The notes beneath the pieces are model-generated. The model was not told where the DNA came from. It did no database searches and saw only the letters and a program-made list of their open reading frames with translations. Of a stretch of DNA of 64,000 nt, positions 1-7,441 are shown in pieces. The position numbers and the translations under genes are program-made. Source of the DNA: Shouchella rhizosphaerae. GTDB lineage: Bacteria > Bacillota > Bacilli > Bacillales > Bacillaceae_D. The DNA is taken from NCBI RefSeq assembly GCF_900142675.1, contig NZ_FRBS01000003.1:1-64000 (forward strand), read 5' to 3'. Each line of letters opens with the position of its first letter. Position 1 is the first letter of the stretch.

Positions 1-70
1 CTGCTCGCTTATTCAAGCGATGTGAATGCGTCGAGGCAACTCGGAGATTACTCACGGATGTTTCGCTCGT
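1..70 (-). repeat. Repeat element E1 next to a severed tRNA-Gly
   Basis: On the minus strand this stretch follows directly on a 5' tRNA-Gly piece. It shares blocks in the same order with 422-474: ACGARCGAA, GTGAG, TTGYCTCGACGCA and TGAATRAGCRAGCAG. Both copies adjoin a broken tRNA 5' end, so they look like two diverged copies of one unit. Its left end may lie outside the window. I do not recognise the element. Confidence 0.55.
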
Positions 71-101
71 GGCTGAGGTTTTACCACTAAACTACCCCCG
101 C
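71..101 (-). pseudogene. 5' half of a tRNA-Gly (UCC-type), truncated
   Basis: The minus strand starts GCGGGGGTAGTTTAGTGG and runs through the D arm and the 5' strand of the anticodon stem, as in Bacillus tRNA-Gly(UCC). At the anticodon loop it switches to unrelated sequence (element E1). There is no anticodon, T arm or 3' acceptor strand, so it cannot make a working tRNA. It lies just downstream of an intact tRNA-Gly(GCC), as if the last gene of the cluster had been cut in half. Confidence 0.7.
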
Positions 102-126
102 CTATCATTGATTTTGCAATAAAAAA

Positions 127-198
127 AGCGGAAGACGGGATTCGAACCCGCGACCCCCACCTTGGCAAGGTGATGTTCTACCACTGAACTACTTCCGC
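127..198 (-). tRNA. tRNA-Gly(GCC)
   Basis: On the minus strand GCGGAAG pairs with CTTCCGC as the acceptor stem. The T arm contains GGTTCGAATCC, and the anticodon arm reads CCTTGCCAAGG with anticodon GCC. The discriminator is T and no CCA is encoded, so the end must be added after transcription. It is the last intact gene of the cluster. Confidence 0.95.
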
Positions 199-201
199 AT
201 A

Positions 202-276
202 TGGCTGGGCTACCTGGATTCGAACCAGGGAATCACGGAATCAAAATCCGTTGCCTTACCGCTTGGCTATAGCCCA
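202..276 (-). tRNA. tRNA-Gln(TTG)
   Basis: The minus strand starts TGGGCTATAGCC and ends TAGCCCAGCCA. The acceptor stem is intact, the discriminator is G and CCA is encoded. The anticodon loop is TTTTGAT with anticodon TTG. The T loop is GGTTCGAATCC. Confidence 0.95.
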
Positions 277-281
277 TTATT

Positions 282-358
<77 letters not shown>

Positions 359-421
359 TCGCTACTAATGAATATGAGATTTGCTGTGCTATTGTTTGAA
401 AGAGGATAACTGTCTCTTCCT

Positions 422-474
422 CTGCTTGCTCATTCAGGGATGTTTGGTGCGTCGAGACAACTCACTTCGTTCGT
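422..474 (-). repeat. Repeat element E2 next to a severed tRNA-fMet
   Basis: This is the second copy of the element at 1-70. On the minus strand it reads ACGAACGAAGTGAGTTG, then TCTCGACGCA, then CTGAATGAGCAAGCAG. It starts exactly where the fMet fragment at 475-491 stops. The first block and the GTGAG block are adjacent here, whereas copy E1 has a short insertion between them. Confidence 0.55.
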
Positions 475-491
475 TGCTCCACCCCGCGTCG
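475..491 (-). pseudogene. Duplicated 5' end of tRNA-fMet
   Basis: The 17 bases TGCTCCACCCCGCGTCG are identical to 345-361, which is the 5' acceptor strand and start of the D arm of the intact tRNA-fMet plus three flanking bases. The copy breaks off in the D arm and runs into element E2. It lies between tRNA-Ser and tRNA-fMet, so it is presumably transcribed with the cluster. Confidence 0.65.
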
Positions 492-511
492 TTAAGAATA
501 AATCAAAAGAA

Positions 512-604
512 TGGCGGAGGAAGAGGGATTCGAACCCCCGCGCGGTGTAACCCGCCTGTCGGTTTTCAAGACCGATCCCTTCAGCCAGACTTGGGTATTC
601 CTCC
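512..604 (-). tRNA. tRNA-Ser(TGA)
   Basis: The minus strand starts GGAGGAATACCCAAGTC and ends TTCCTCCGCCA, with G discriminator and encoded CCA. The anticodon is TGA in CTTGAAA. The long variable arm (GGCGGGTTACACCGC) marks a class II serine tRNA. The gene is 93 bases including CCA. Confidence 0.95.
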
Positions 605-611
605 GTAAAAG

Positions 612-684
612 TGGAGCCTAGCGGGATCGAACCGCTGACCTCCTGCGTGCAAAGCAGGCGCTCTCCCAGCTGAGCTAAGGCCCC
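612..684 (-). tRNA. tRNA-Ala(TGC)
   Basis: The minus strand starts GGGGCCTTAGCTCAGC. The anticodon is TGC in TTTGCAC and the acceptor strand is AGGCTCC with A discriminator. It lacks encoded CCA. It is the promoter-proximal gene of the cluster. Confidence 0.95.
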
Positions 685-737
685 GAAAATGAAAGATTAT
701 GTAATGCCGCTTGTCTATCACCTCAGCGACATTTAAT

Positions 738-790
738 AATATACCATAGGAGCAGACATTGCGCAAGGACTTTTTTAAAAAAAGTTTTTC
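738..790 (-). promoter_or_regulatory. SigA promoter of the tRNA cluster with an UP-like tract
   Basis: On the minus strand TTGCGC (761-766) is followed by a 17-base spacer and TATATT (738-743). Just upstream of the -35 box is an A/T tract (771-789: runs of A, T, A), as in the UP elements of stable-RNA promoters. The mature tRNA-Ala begins about 50 bases downstream. The same A/T palindrome could also act as a weak stop for comGB transcription. Confidence 0.75.
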
Positions 791-852
791 CAACTCATTT
801 TTGTGCTCGTTCTTTTTCTATATTACCGATTCTGATAGGGATTGGTCAAGTC

Positions 853-1890
853 TTACTCAAGCGAACCGATCATTTCAAACATCGGCAACATGACTACTAA
901 AAACAGACCAAATACAAACGCGCCAATTGCTAAAAGCAACACAGGCTGCAACCAAACAACGCCTTTTTGCAAGCGATCATCCATTTCTTGATAAAGCCAT
1001 TCACTGTATTGTTGCAAATCACTAGCTATTGTGCCGGTACGCATACCATTCTCGACAATAGCAGCTAGTTCATCTAGATAATAAGGCTTTTCCTTAATGT
1101 AAGCAATAAATGACTCCCCTCTTTCTAACTCATTGTTCATCCACCGTGCTTCTTCTTTAAAAAAACGCAAATAATCTTGTCCTTCAAATACGTTTAGCGC
1201 TTGTTGCAACGACATTCCCGTTTCGAGGAGCCTTCCTAGTTGCAAAGAGAAATAATAGGAAATCGCTTGTTGGACTGTTGCTTTTATTGGCTTTATTTTT
1301 AGAAAGACCGCTATTTGGTCGTGTGGAGAGCGTTTTTTGTACTGCTTCCATATGAGCATACTTGCTATAAACCCAACTACAGCAAGTCCAATGAGCATAT
1401 AGGGGATATAAGTAAGGAACTGGAAAAAGAACTGCGTTAGCCATGGAGGCGCTGATTCCATTGTCGCATACAATGATTTAAAGTGTGGAACAACAAATTG
1501 GTTTAATACGATCAGAACAACCGCAGCGCCCCAAAGTAAAAAAATGGGGTAACGCAGTAGCTTTTGCAGCTGTTTTTTTGTATAAGCTCTTTTTTCAGCC
1601 AACTGAGCAGCAGACACAAGCCCTTCTGCAAGCTCACCTTGCTCTTCATAGAAATAGACAAATGATTGTGCTTCTCCAGGTAGGGAGAATGGCTCGATGC
1701 TTTGCCACAATGTCTTCCCTTCTCTTAAATCTTTTTTTAAACCTGTAATTTTCCCCTGCAACTCTCTTGAGGCGTGGACAGCCAAGAACGACAATGCTTG
1801 GTCCATTTCGTACCCTTTATTCAACAATTCACCGAGACGCTTCAAAAATTGCACTTGTTCCACTTTTTGCTTTTCCCTAACAGTACCCAC
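853..1890 (-). CDS. comGB: ComGB, competence pseudopilus inner-membrane protein
   Basis: The 345-residue protein belongs to the T2SSF/PilC/GspF family, the polytopic membrane platform for pseudopilus assembly in DNA uptake. Two F-type repeats are visible (about residues 15-135 and 210-335), with hydrophobic segments near 115-135, 155-180 and at the C-terminus. It starts at GTG behind GGAGGTG and overlaps the end of comGA by 14 bases, so the two are translationally coupled. In B. subtilis comGC-comGG follow; here the next feature is the tRNA promoter. Whether it works without linked pseudopilins cannot be told from this window. Confidence 0.9.
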   Translation of the reverse strand: MGTVREKQKVEQVQFLKRLGELLNKGYEMDQALSFLAVHASRELQGKITGLKKDLREGKTLWQSIEPFSLPGEAQSFVYFYEEQGELAEGLVSAAQLAEKRAYTKKQLQKLLRYPIFLLWGAAVVLIVLNQFVVPHFKSLYATMESAPPWLTQFFFQFLTYIPYMLIGLAVVGFIASMLIWKQYKKRSPHDQIAVFLKIKPIKATVQQAISYYFSLQLGRLLETGMSLQQALNVFEGQDYLRFFKEEARWMNNELERGESFIAYIKEKPYYLDELAAIVENGMRTGTIASDLQQYSEWLYQEMDDRLQKGVVWLQPVLLLAIGAFVFGLFLVVMLPMFEMIGSLE

Positions 1891-2902
1891 TGCCCACCTC
1901 CGTCATCCCTTTGTCTGTTAGCAAGTTATATGAGTGCCGGTCAATCGCTCCAATGGCCCACGCCTTGCGAACCGCTCTAAGCGCTTCTATTTCACCTGAC
2001 TTGTCATTAGAATCAGCTCCTTTTAAGAGCGAATCCTTTAGCAACCATTCAAAAAATGCCACACGTTTGTTTTTGCTTACGACTTTCGCTAATTTTTGGT
2101 GAATGACTGCCCGGACGCATTCAACGCGTACATTCACGCCTAACTCCGCTAGACGGGCAAAGGCAAGAGAAGCACTCGCAGCGTGTAAACTGGCAATTAC
2201 TAGATGGCCTGTTGTCGCTGCTTGCAAAGCAAGTTCCGCTGTGTTGCGATCACGAATTTCCCCAATGACAATCACATCAGGATCGTGGCGCAACACCGCT
2301 TTTAAAGCTGTTGCAAAAGTGATGCCCGCTTTTTCATTTGTTTCAATTTGAACCATGCCGTCAATCGGCCTTTCAATCGGGTCTTCAATTGTTACAATCA
2401 TTTTCGTGCTCGATTGCTGCACGTAATCAAGCAATGCATAAACACTCGTTGTTTTGCCCGACCCTGTCGCCCCTGTAAAGAGGACAAGACCGTTCTGGCA
2501 ATGGGCAAGCTCCGTGAACTTTCGCGTATCAGAAGCAAATAAGGAAAGAGATTGGAGTGTATAAGGAGTCGTGCGTGGGGAAATGCGTATAGCCAAACTT
2601 TCACTTGGTTTAGCAGGCAATGTCGAGAAGCGAAGTGTGTAACCATTGCCTTGCCAATCGTAGGAGATCGCTTTGCTTTGTGGTTTTCTTCGTTCGCCAA
2701 TATCCATTCCGCAAGCGTACTTAAAATAGCTTACGATTCTGAAGCCATCCTCAGCCTTTAACGTTTGCCCAGCATGAATTTCACCAAGTGCCCGGTAATG
2801 AACTAGGTACCCTTTTGAAGTAGGGAGAAAATGAATGTCGCTCGCTTCAGACTGAAAAGCTTCATAAAGGATGGCCGTGCTTTTTCCTTCAATGTCAGCC
2901 AT
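1877..2902 (-). CDS. comGA: ComGA, traffic ATPase for competence pseudopilus
   Basis: This is a secretion ATPase of the PilB/GspE family that powers pseudopilus assembly for transformation. Of 341 residues, Walker A is GATGSGKTT (144-152), the Asp box TIEDPIE (171-177), Walker B HDPDVIVIGEIRD (about 206-218) and the His box TGHLVIASLH (231-240). All key motifs are intact. ATG has the strong Shine-Dalgarno AAAGGAGG. It diverges from the helicase gene across 155 bases of A/T-rich DNA in which I found no classical ComK box. It is not in the usual B. subtilis comG location. Confidence 0.93.
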   Translation of the reverse strand: MADIEGKSTAILYEAFQSEASDIHFLPTSKGYLVHYRALGEIHAGQTLKAEDGFRIVSYFKYACGMDIGERRKPQSKAISYDWQGNGYTLRFSTLPAKPSESLAIRISPRTTPYTLQSLSLFASDTRKFTELAHCQNGLVLFTGATGSGKTTSVYALLDYVQQSSTKMIVTIEDPIERPIDGMVQIETNEKAGITFATALKAVLRHDPDVIVIGEIRDRNTAELALQAATTGHLVIASLHAASASLAFARLAELGVNVRVECVRAVIHQKLAKVVSKNKRVAFFEWLLKDSLLKGADSNDKSGEIEALRAVRKAWAIGAIDRHSYNLLTDKGMTEVGSGYC

Positions 2903-3057
2903 TTGTAACCTCCTTTACGGTTTTCTAGTTTTTTCGCTATCTATTAGCAATTCCCTGCATCTTTTTTGTTTTTTTATATAGTATTTTGTTATGAGCTTTT
3001 ATTGCGTGGTTGCTGTTCCTTTTGATACGATAACGGTTGCACCCGAAAGGAGTTAGT

Positions 3058-5346
3058 ATGAACACGGCACTTTATTTAAACGAACCTTTGTATTTGCCAG
3101 AACTTGATCGGGGGAAATGGCATACATTTTACCTGCTTAGTAAAAAAGGGTTGCTCCATTGCATACACTGTGGCGCCCCTTTATCTATGTCCTTCTCAAT
3201 TCACCAAAAGCCCTCATTTATCCATCCCCCTAGCGGCGACAACCGTTGCAGGGAGCAAGTAGAAGCTTTTGAACAAGCAAGGCAAGCAGAATCTCAAACA
3301 GCTGCTACAACCGCACATGGGTTTCGTTTGCCTCAAAGAAGGGCGGTTTTAAACACCACCCCAGCATGGAAAGCGCCTCTTGTCTTGTCAAACGTTGCTC
3401 CGTTTACGGTGCCAGCCTCTACTAAACAAATGGCCATGGAAGGCTACCGCGAGCAACTGACAAAAGCCGGCCTTACACTCGACGATGCGCAATGGAAAGC
3501 TGTCAAGCATATCGATGGGCCGCTGCTCCTTTTAGCTGGCGCAGGTTGTGGAAAAACACGCGTCCTCACAGCACGGGCAGCCTATATGATAAGCGAAGCA
3601 AACATTCATCCCAACAAAATGGCGCTCGTTACGTTTACCGCAAAAGCCGCACAAGAAATGCGGGAACGAATGACTGAATACCCAGGGATTGAACCAACGT
3701 TCGCCCAGTCATTGCTGATTCGCACATTCCACAGTTTATTCTATACAATGCTTGTCCATGCTGATCCCAATAAATGGCATGGGTCAAAATTAATAAAATC
3801 AGGGCAAGAACTGTTAAAAACACAAGGCAGAGCGCTAGGTTTAGATGAGAGCGAGTTTCCTTATGATCAAGCAGCAACACAAATTAGCTGGTGGAAAAAC
3901 CATATGATCGCTCCTAAACATGTTGAGACAACAGATCCGTTTGAAGAAAAAGCAGCCCTCCTTTACGAACATTATGAGAAAGCCTTGCGGGAAACAGGGC
4001 GTTTTGATTTCGACGATATGCAGCTCGGCTGCCTATATGTGCTCCAGGAAAACAACCGCCTCTTGCAGCGCTACCAAGAACGTTTTGCCTACTTGTTAAT
4101 CGATGAATTTCAAGACATTAACCCTGTGCAATTTGAAATTGTCAAATTGTTAGCGATGCCTCAGCGCAATATATGCGTTGTCGGCGATGATGACCAATCG
4201 ATTTATCGGTTTAGGGGGAGCGACCCTCGTTTTATTCGCAGTTTTACCGCTCACTATCCAGAAGCGAAAACGATTCATTTAGTCGAAAATTATCGTTCAT
4301 CACACCCGATTATTGCCAGTGCCAATCGAGTGATTGCAGAAAATCGGACGAGACTAGAAAAAACGCTCGTTGCTCAGCACACATCCGATCAATTGCCTTA
4401 TTTGTTCTTCCCCTACAACGAGGAAGAGGAAGCAACCATGATTGTGGAAGAAATCAAGAGGCTAATTGGAAAGGGCATTTGTCCAAGCGAAATCGCCGTG
4501 CTTTACCGCACGTCTACAAGCGTGAGAGCCCTCGTGGACCGTTTGGTTGATACGACGCTCCCATTCTCGCTCGAACAAGGATTTGCCTGTTTTTATGAAC
4601 GGCCATTTGTACGCCGTGCGCTCTCCTTTTTGCGGATTGGCAGGAACGAAGAAAGTCCATATGTGATGGTAGAACTGTTGAAAGCTTTATTTATAAAGCA
4701 AGAGCATCTCGATCAGTTGTTACACATCCAGAAAACAGAACGGTGCAGTCTTCTTGAAGCCATCCCTTTTTTAACAGAGTTGCCCGCCTTTCAAGCAAAA
4801 AAACTAAAAACGTTGCCTGCTGATTGCCGCCGCATGCAAAAGATGAATCCATCCGAAGCGCTTGCTTTTGCCGAAGCACGTTTAGGATTGAATGAAACGA
4901 TCAAAAAACAAGGTCAGGAAGGGAATAAATTCGAAAAAGGCAGCGACGATTTTAATCAACTTAAAGTCGCAGCGACACAATTTGAAACAGTCGAATCGTT
5001 TTTGATCCATATCGACCATGTAATCGCCAAACAACAGGAATGCCAAACGTTCCAAACTCGCCACCCAAAAAGCATTCAATTATTGACGATCCATCGTTCA
5101 AAAGGGCTTGAATTTAGCCATGTCTTTATTGTAGGAGCAGTCGAGGGCAGCCTCCCCCATGACTATGCGCTTGACGCTTGGCGAGAAGGCGATGATGGCC
5201 CCTTGCAAGAGGAAAGACGACTGATGTATGTGGCGATGACGCGTGCGAAAAAGGAATTGGCGATCTCGGCCCCTGTTCATTATCGGGGCAAACGAGCCCA
5301 CCCAACCCGATTTGTGCGCAGCTTGATGAACCGCAGCCAAAACTAG
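3058..5346 (+). CDS. yjcD: UvrD/PcrA-like superfamily 1 helicase, YjcD-type
   Basis: A predicted 3'-5' DNA helicase of 762 residues. Motif I is GAGCGKT (161-167); Walker B DEFQD, motif III GDDDQSIYRFRGS, the NYRS motif, TIHRSKGLEF and the final RRLMYVAMTRAKKEL are all present. The N-terminal ~70 residues precede the helicase core and carry C35-x2-C38, H56 and C64, a spacing like the zinc-finger start of CoiA in this window. I chose ATG 3058 behind GAAAGGAG over the upstream TTG at 3037. Position beside the cot genes matches yjcD of B. subtilis. Confidence 0.88.
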   Translation: MNTALYLNEPLYLPELDRGKWHTFYLLSKKGLLHCIHCGAPLSMSFSIHQKPSFIHPPSGDNRCREQVEAFEQARQAESQTAATTAHGFRLPQRRAVLNTTPAWKAPLVLSNVAPFTVPASTKQMAMEGYREQLTKAGLTLDDAQWKAVKHIDGPLLLLAGAGCGKTRVLTARAAYMISEANIHPNKMALVTFTAKAAQEMRERMTEYPGIEPTFAQSLLIRTFHSLFYTMLVHADPNKWHGSKLIKSGQELLKTQGRALGLDESEFPYDQAATQISWWKNHMIAPKHVETTDPFEEKAALLYEHYEKALRETGRFDFDDMQLGCLYVLQENNRLLQRYQERFAYLLIDEFQDINPVQFEIVKLLAMPQRNICVVGDDDQSIYRFRGSDPRFIRSFTAHYPEAKTIHLVENYRSSHPIIASANRVIAENRTRLEKTLVAQHTSDQLPYLFFPYNEEEEATMIVEEIKRLIGKGICPSEIAVLYRTSTSVRALVDRLVDTTLPFSLEQGFACFYERPFVRRALSFLRIGRNEESPYVMVELLKALFIKQEHLDQLLHIQKTERCSLLEAIPFLTELPAFQAKKLKTLPADCRRMQKMNPSEALAFAEARLGLNETIKKQGQEGNKFEKGSDDFNQLKVAATQFETVESFLIHIDHVIAKQQECQTFQTRHPKSIQLLTIHRSKGLEFSHVFIVGAVEGSLPHDYALDAWREGDDGPLQEERRLMYVAMTRAKKELAISAPVHYRGKRAHPTRFVRSLMNRSQN

Positions 5347-5431
5347 GACGAGTCTGCTCTTCCCTCATTCCTTTTATAGGCATCCATTTCGTGTAACAAC
5401 GCCGGAAATCGATGCCACGAACTCGGTGACG

Positions 5432-5466
5432 TATACTCCTCAATGAGTTTGCCATTGAGGAGTATA
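5432..5466. other. Perfect 14-bp inverted repeat downstream of yjcD
   Basis: TATACTCCTCAATG (5432-5445) and CATTGAGGAGTATA (5453-5466) are exact complements around the 7-base loop AGTTTGC. No T run follows on either strand, so it is not a standard intrinsic terminator. It could be a transcript-end hairpin for yjcD or an operator for the gene at 5612. The rest of 5347-5611 shows no gene. Confidence 0.7.
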
Positions 5467-5611
5467 ACAGTAGGAGATGATGCAAAAACAAGCAAGCACA
5501 CTCTCTACTTTTCCCCCTTTCCAACCAAACACCGCCAATTTCAATTCATGTTTTTGTTTTGCTTTCATACATTTAAACTAAGCAATTATGAAGCTGAAAG
5601 GACTGATGAGA

Positions 5612-6058
5612 GTGAATCGATCTCCAATGCGTCTAACAGCTGCCCAACTGCACCAACGATTAATCCATGCCCAGGCAGAAGCGGCTAAATTAGAAATAGA
5701 GCTGAAACGATATAAAAATGATTATCATTACAACATGATCGACCAATTGCAAGCAGAGAACAAACAACTGCAGGAACGGCTTGAGCAGGCGCTAAACGAG
5801 AAACACAAATTATCAGAAGAGCTGGCGGAAGCAAAAGCCAAGTCATTTACCAACCCACCGCCACCAAAAGAAGCAGCCCCTGCTGCCGGCCCTGAGGTAA
5901 AGGTACAAGAAGAAGAACACCCGTCTCCAAAAGAAAAATTACAAGAGTCCACTTTTTACGTAGCTCATCGGGCGGCTCCACATGAACCAACTAGCGAAAT
6001 GTCGCCAAACTGGTTCTCTCGTAACCTTTTAGATCGAGGGCGTTCGAAGAAAGAATGA
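5612..6058 (+). CDS. Coiled-coil protein of the spore coat region
   Basis: I do not recognise this 148-residue protein. Residues about 10-80 form heptad-rich, charged helix (QLQAENKQLQERLEQALNEK) typical of coiled coil. A proline/alanine-rich linker (NPPPPKEAAPAA) follows, then a basic tail ending NWFSRNLLDRGRSKKE. I chose GTG 5612 because GAAAGGA ends nine bases upstream; ATG 5606 and ATG 5588 are in frame. Its place is that of cotO in B. subtilis, so a coat role is plausible but inferred from position only. It converges on cotX. Confidence 0.6.
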   Translation: MNRSPMRLTAAQLHQRLIHAQAEAAKLEIELKRYKNDYHYNMIDQLQAENKQLQERLEQALNEKHKLSEELAEAKAKSFTNPPPPKEAAPAAGPEVKVQEEEHPSPKEKLQESTFYVAHRAAPHEPTSEMSPNWFSRNLLDRGRSKKE

Positions 6059-6098
6059 CCGCCAAGGCACAATAGCCAATCTGCGAAATCAACATACC

Positions 6099-6126
6099 AA
6101 AAAAAGCTGCCAAACTTGACAGCTTT
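6099..6126 (-). terminator. Terminator of the cotW-cotX unit
   Basis: On the minus strand AAAGCTG...CAGCTTT forms a stem, extended inward by CAA/TTG, followed by seven T residues. It lies just after the cotX stop codon. Confidence 0.75.
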
Positions 6127-6134
6127 CCATGGTA

Positions 6135-6716
6135 TTAAAGGATATCCAATTCGACGAGGATGGCCAAGAGAATTGCGATTTGGATTTGAATGTTGACCGC
6201 CACTTGCGTATCCGTCGTTGACACTTGAACATTTCTGGAATTGTCGACAATCGTTTTTTGACGAGTGATTTGCTTCGTCTTTGAGACCTGAAGAATTTCT
6301 TGTGTGATTTCTTCGGCATTGTCGCTTCCAGCTAAAGAGATGCGGATAATCAACGCAATGGCAGCTTGAATCGCTACTTGTAAATTAATCGCTGCTTTCG
6401 TGTCGGTCGATTCCACTTCTACATCGCAAGAATCTTTAATATAAATGAGTTCTTCGGAAACTTGGATATCTTTGTTTGCCTGTGTTGCTCTTTGTGCGAT
6501 ATCTTCGTCAAAGCCCATTGGATGGCACGCATCTGGGTCTAATGCAGACCATTTCTTGTGGTGGTCATCTCTTTTATCCTTATCTGAATGATGGTGCTTA
6601 TCCGAATGACAGTGTGAATCGTGTCCACCATGTGAACAGCTATGGCAAGAGCAGCTATCGCATGAAGATGAATGATGGCGCGGTTTATCTAAAAACCGTG
6701 TAAATTCTTCACTCAT
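6135..6716 (-). CDS. cotX: Spore coat protein CotX family, two coat-X repeats
   Basis: This 193-residue protein ends in two copies of the CotX/CotV-type domain: IKDSCDVEVESTDTKAAINL (starting near residue 93) and the later DNSRNVQVSTTDTQVAVNI segment, each followed by an Ile/Leu/Ala-rich strand. The N-terminal third is extremely rich in His, Asp, Ser and Cys (for example SCDSCSCHSCSHGG), a possible metal-binding or cross-linking region. In B. subtilis CotX family proteins form the insoluble outer coat/crust. It follows cotW with a ~100-base gap on the same strand, probably from the SigK-type promoter at 7136-7163. Confidence 0.88.
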   Translation of the reverse strand: MSEEFTRFLDKPRHHSSSCDSCSCHSCSHGGHDSHCHSDKHHHSDKDKRDDHHKKWSALDPDACHPMGFDEDIAQRATQANKDIQVSEELIYIKDSCDVEVESTDTKAAINLQVAIQAAIALIIRISLAGSDNAEEITQEILQVSKTKQITRQKTIVDNSRNVQVSTTDTQVAVNIQIQIAILLAILVELDIL

Positions 6717-6820
6717 GATTTTCCCTCCAATTTAGAATCTAATTTAAATTATGCTCATCCGACTATTTTGCCTGTGCGTATGTCCCTGGAACAGCCGCCT
6801 AATTTCAGCTAAGGCCCTTG

Positions 6821-7099
6821 TTACTCTGTTTTTTTCCGTTTTTCCGCTTTCCGTTTTAGGATTTCACTAAACGGATCACTTTTCCCCTGCGAGTCATTGC
6901 CTTTGTCATTCTTTGCTTCCTCATTTGTTCCCGTTTGTTTTTCTTTCAACAGCTCTTCCACTTGTTGCTGCAGACCAAAAGCAGTGCTACGAATTTTTTC
7001 TTTTTCTTCTTCTGACAAGTCTTTTGTCGGAGAGACGTTATGCTTTTTTAAAACTTGGCGAACAAGGACTTCTATCAATTGTTGATATTGATTTTGCAT
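6821..7099 (-). CDS. cotW: CotW-like spore coat protein
   Basis: A 92-residue, highly charged protein. The first half is helical with the segment VLKKHNVSPTKDLSEEEKEK, the second half is low complexity and ends KRKAEKRKKTE. Length, charge pattern and the Ser-Glu-Glu-Glu-Lys stretch resemble B. subtilis CotW, encoded beside cotX. The start ATG has GAGGAGG upstream. It heads the cotW-cotX unit. The assignment rests on pattern and neighbours; the sequence is too short and biased for certainty. Confidence 0.65.
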   Translation of the reverse strand: MQNQYQQLIEVLVRQVLKKHNVSPTKDLSEEEKEKIRSTAFGLQQQVEELLKEKQTGTNEEAKNDKGNDSQGKSDPFSEILKRKAEKRKKTE

Positions 7100-7135
7100 G
7101 CATAAACCTCCTCATCGTTTTTTATTGGACACTAA

Positions 7136-7163
7136 TACAATATGAGTTTGGCTCGTCTTAAGT
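7136..7163 (-). promoter_or_regulatory. SigK-type promoter for cotW-cotX
   Basis: The minus strand has CATATTGTA (7136-7144), an exact match to the SigK -10 consensus CATAnnnTA. The AC of the -35 element (7162-7163) lies 17 bases upstream. It sits about 40 bases ahead of the cotW start codon. Confidence 0.65.
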
Positions 7164-7441
7164 GAGTGATACACGCGGAAAAATCAGCTCATTTACCGGC
7201 TAAACACGCCCATTTCATTTATTTACGCGTATTTCCTTAGCTTTATTTTGCTGACGGGGAACTTCTATTTAAATGAAGGAAGCGGCAGTAACGCTAAACG
7301 ATATGACTTCAACTTGTTCACTTCATACATACGACGAAAGATGCAAGTGCTTCCCTACAGCTGGAGGCATGCCTCGTGGAGATGGCATGCCTTCCTTTTA
7401 TATTGAATGAACATACAGGTCCAAGTCTTTTTAAGCCTAGT
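7164..7441. other. Non-coding stretch with one hairpin
   Basis: No convincing gene is seen here on either strand. The main structure is an imperfect hairpin at about 7361-7396: GGAGGCATGCC pairs with GGCATGCCTTCC, followed by TTTTAT on the plus strand. No plus-strand gene leads into it, so its partner transcript is unclear; it could stop antisense or untranslated RNA. Confidence 0.5.

Noticed and set aside
381-608. Open frame of 75 codons across the tRNA region
   Set aside because: It overlaps tRNA-Ser and the fMet fragment and has no ribosome site; it is a chance frame.
2903-3057. Possible ComK boxes upstream of comGA
   Set aside because: The gap is A/T-rich, but I found no AAAA-N5-TTTT pair with the required spacing, so no K-box is claimed.
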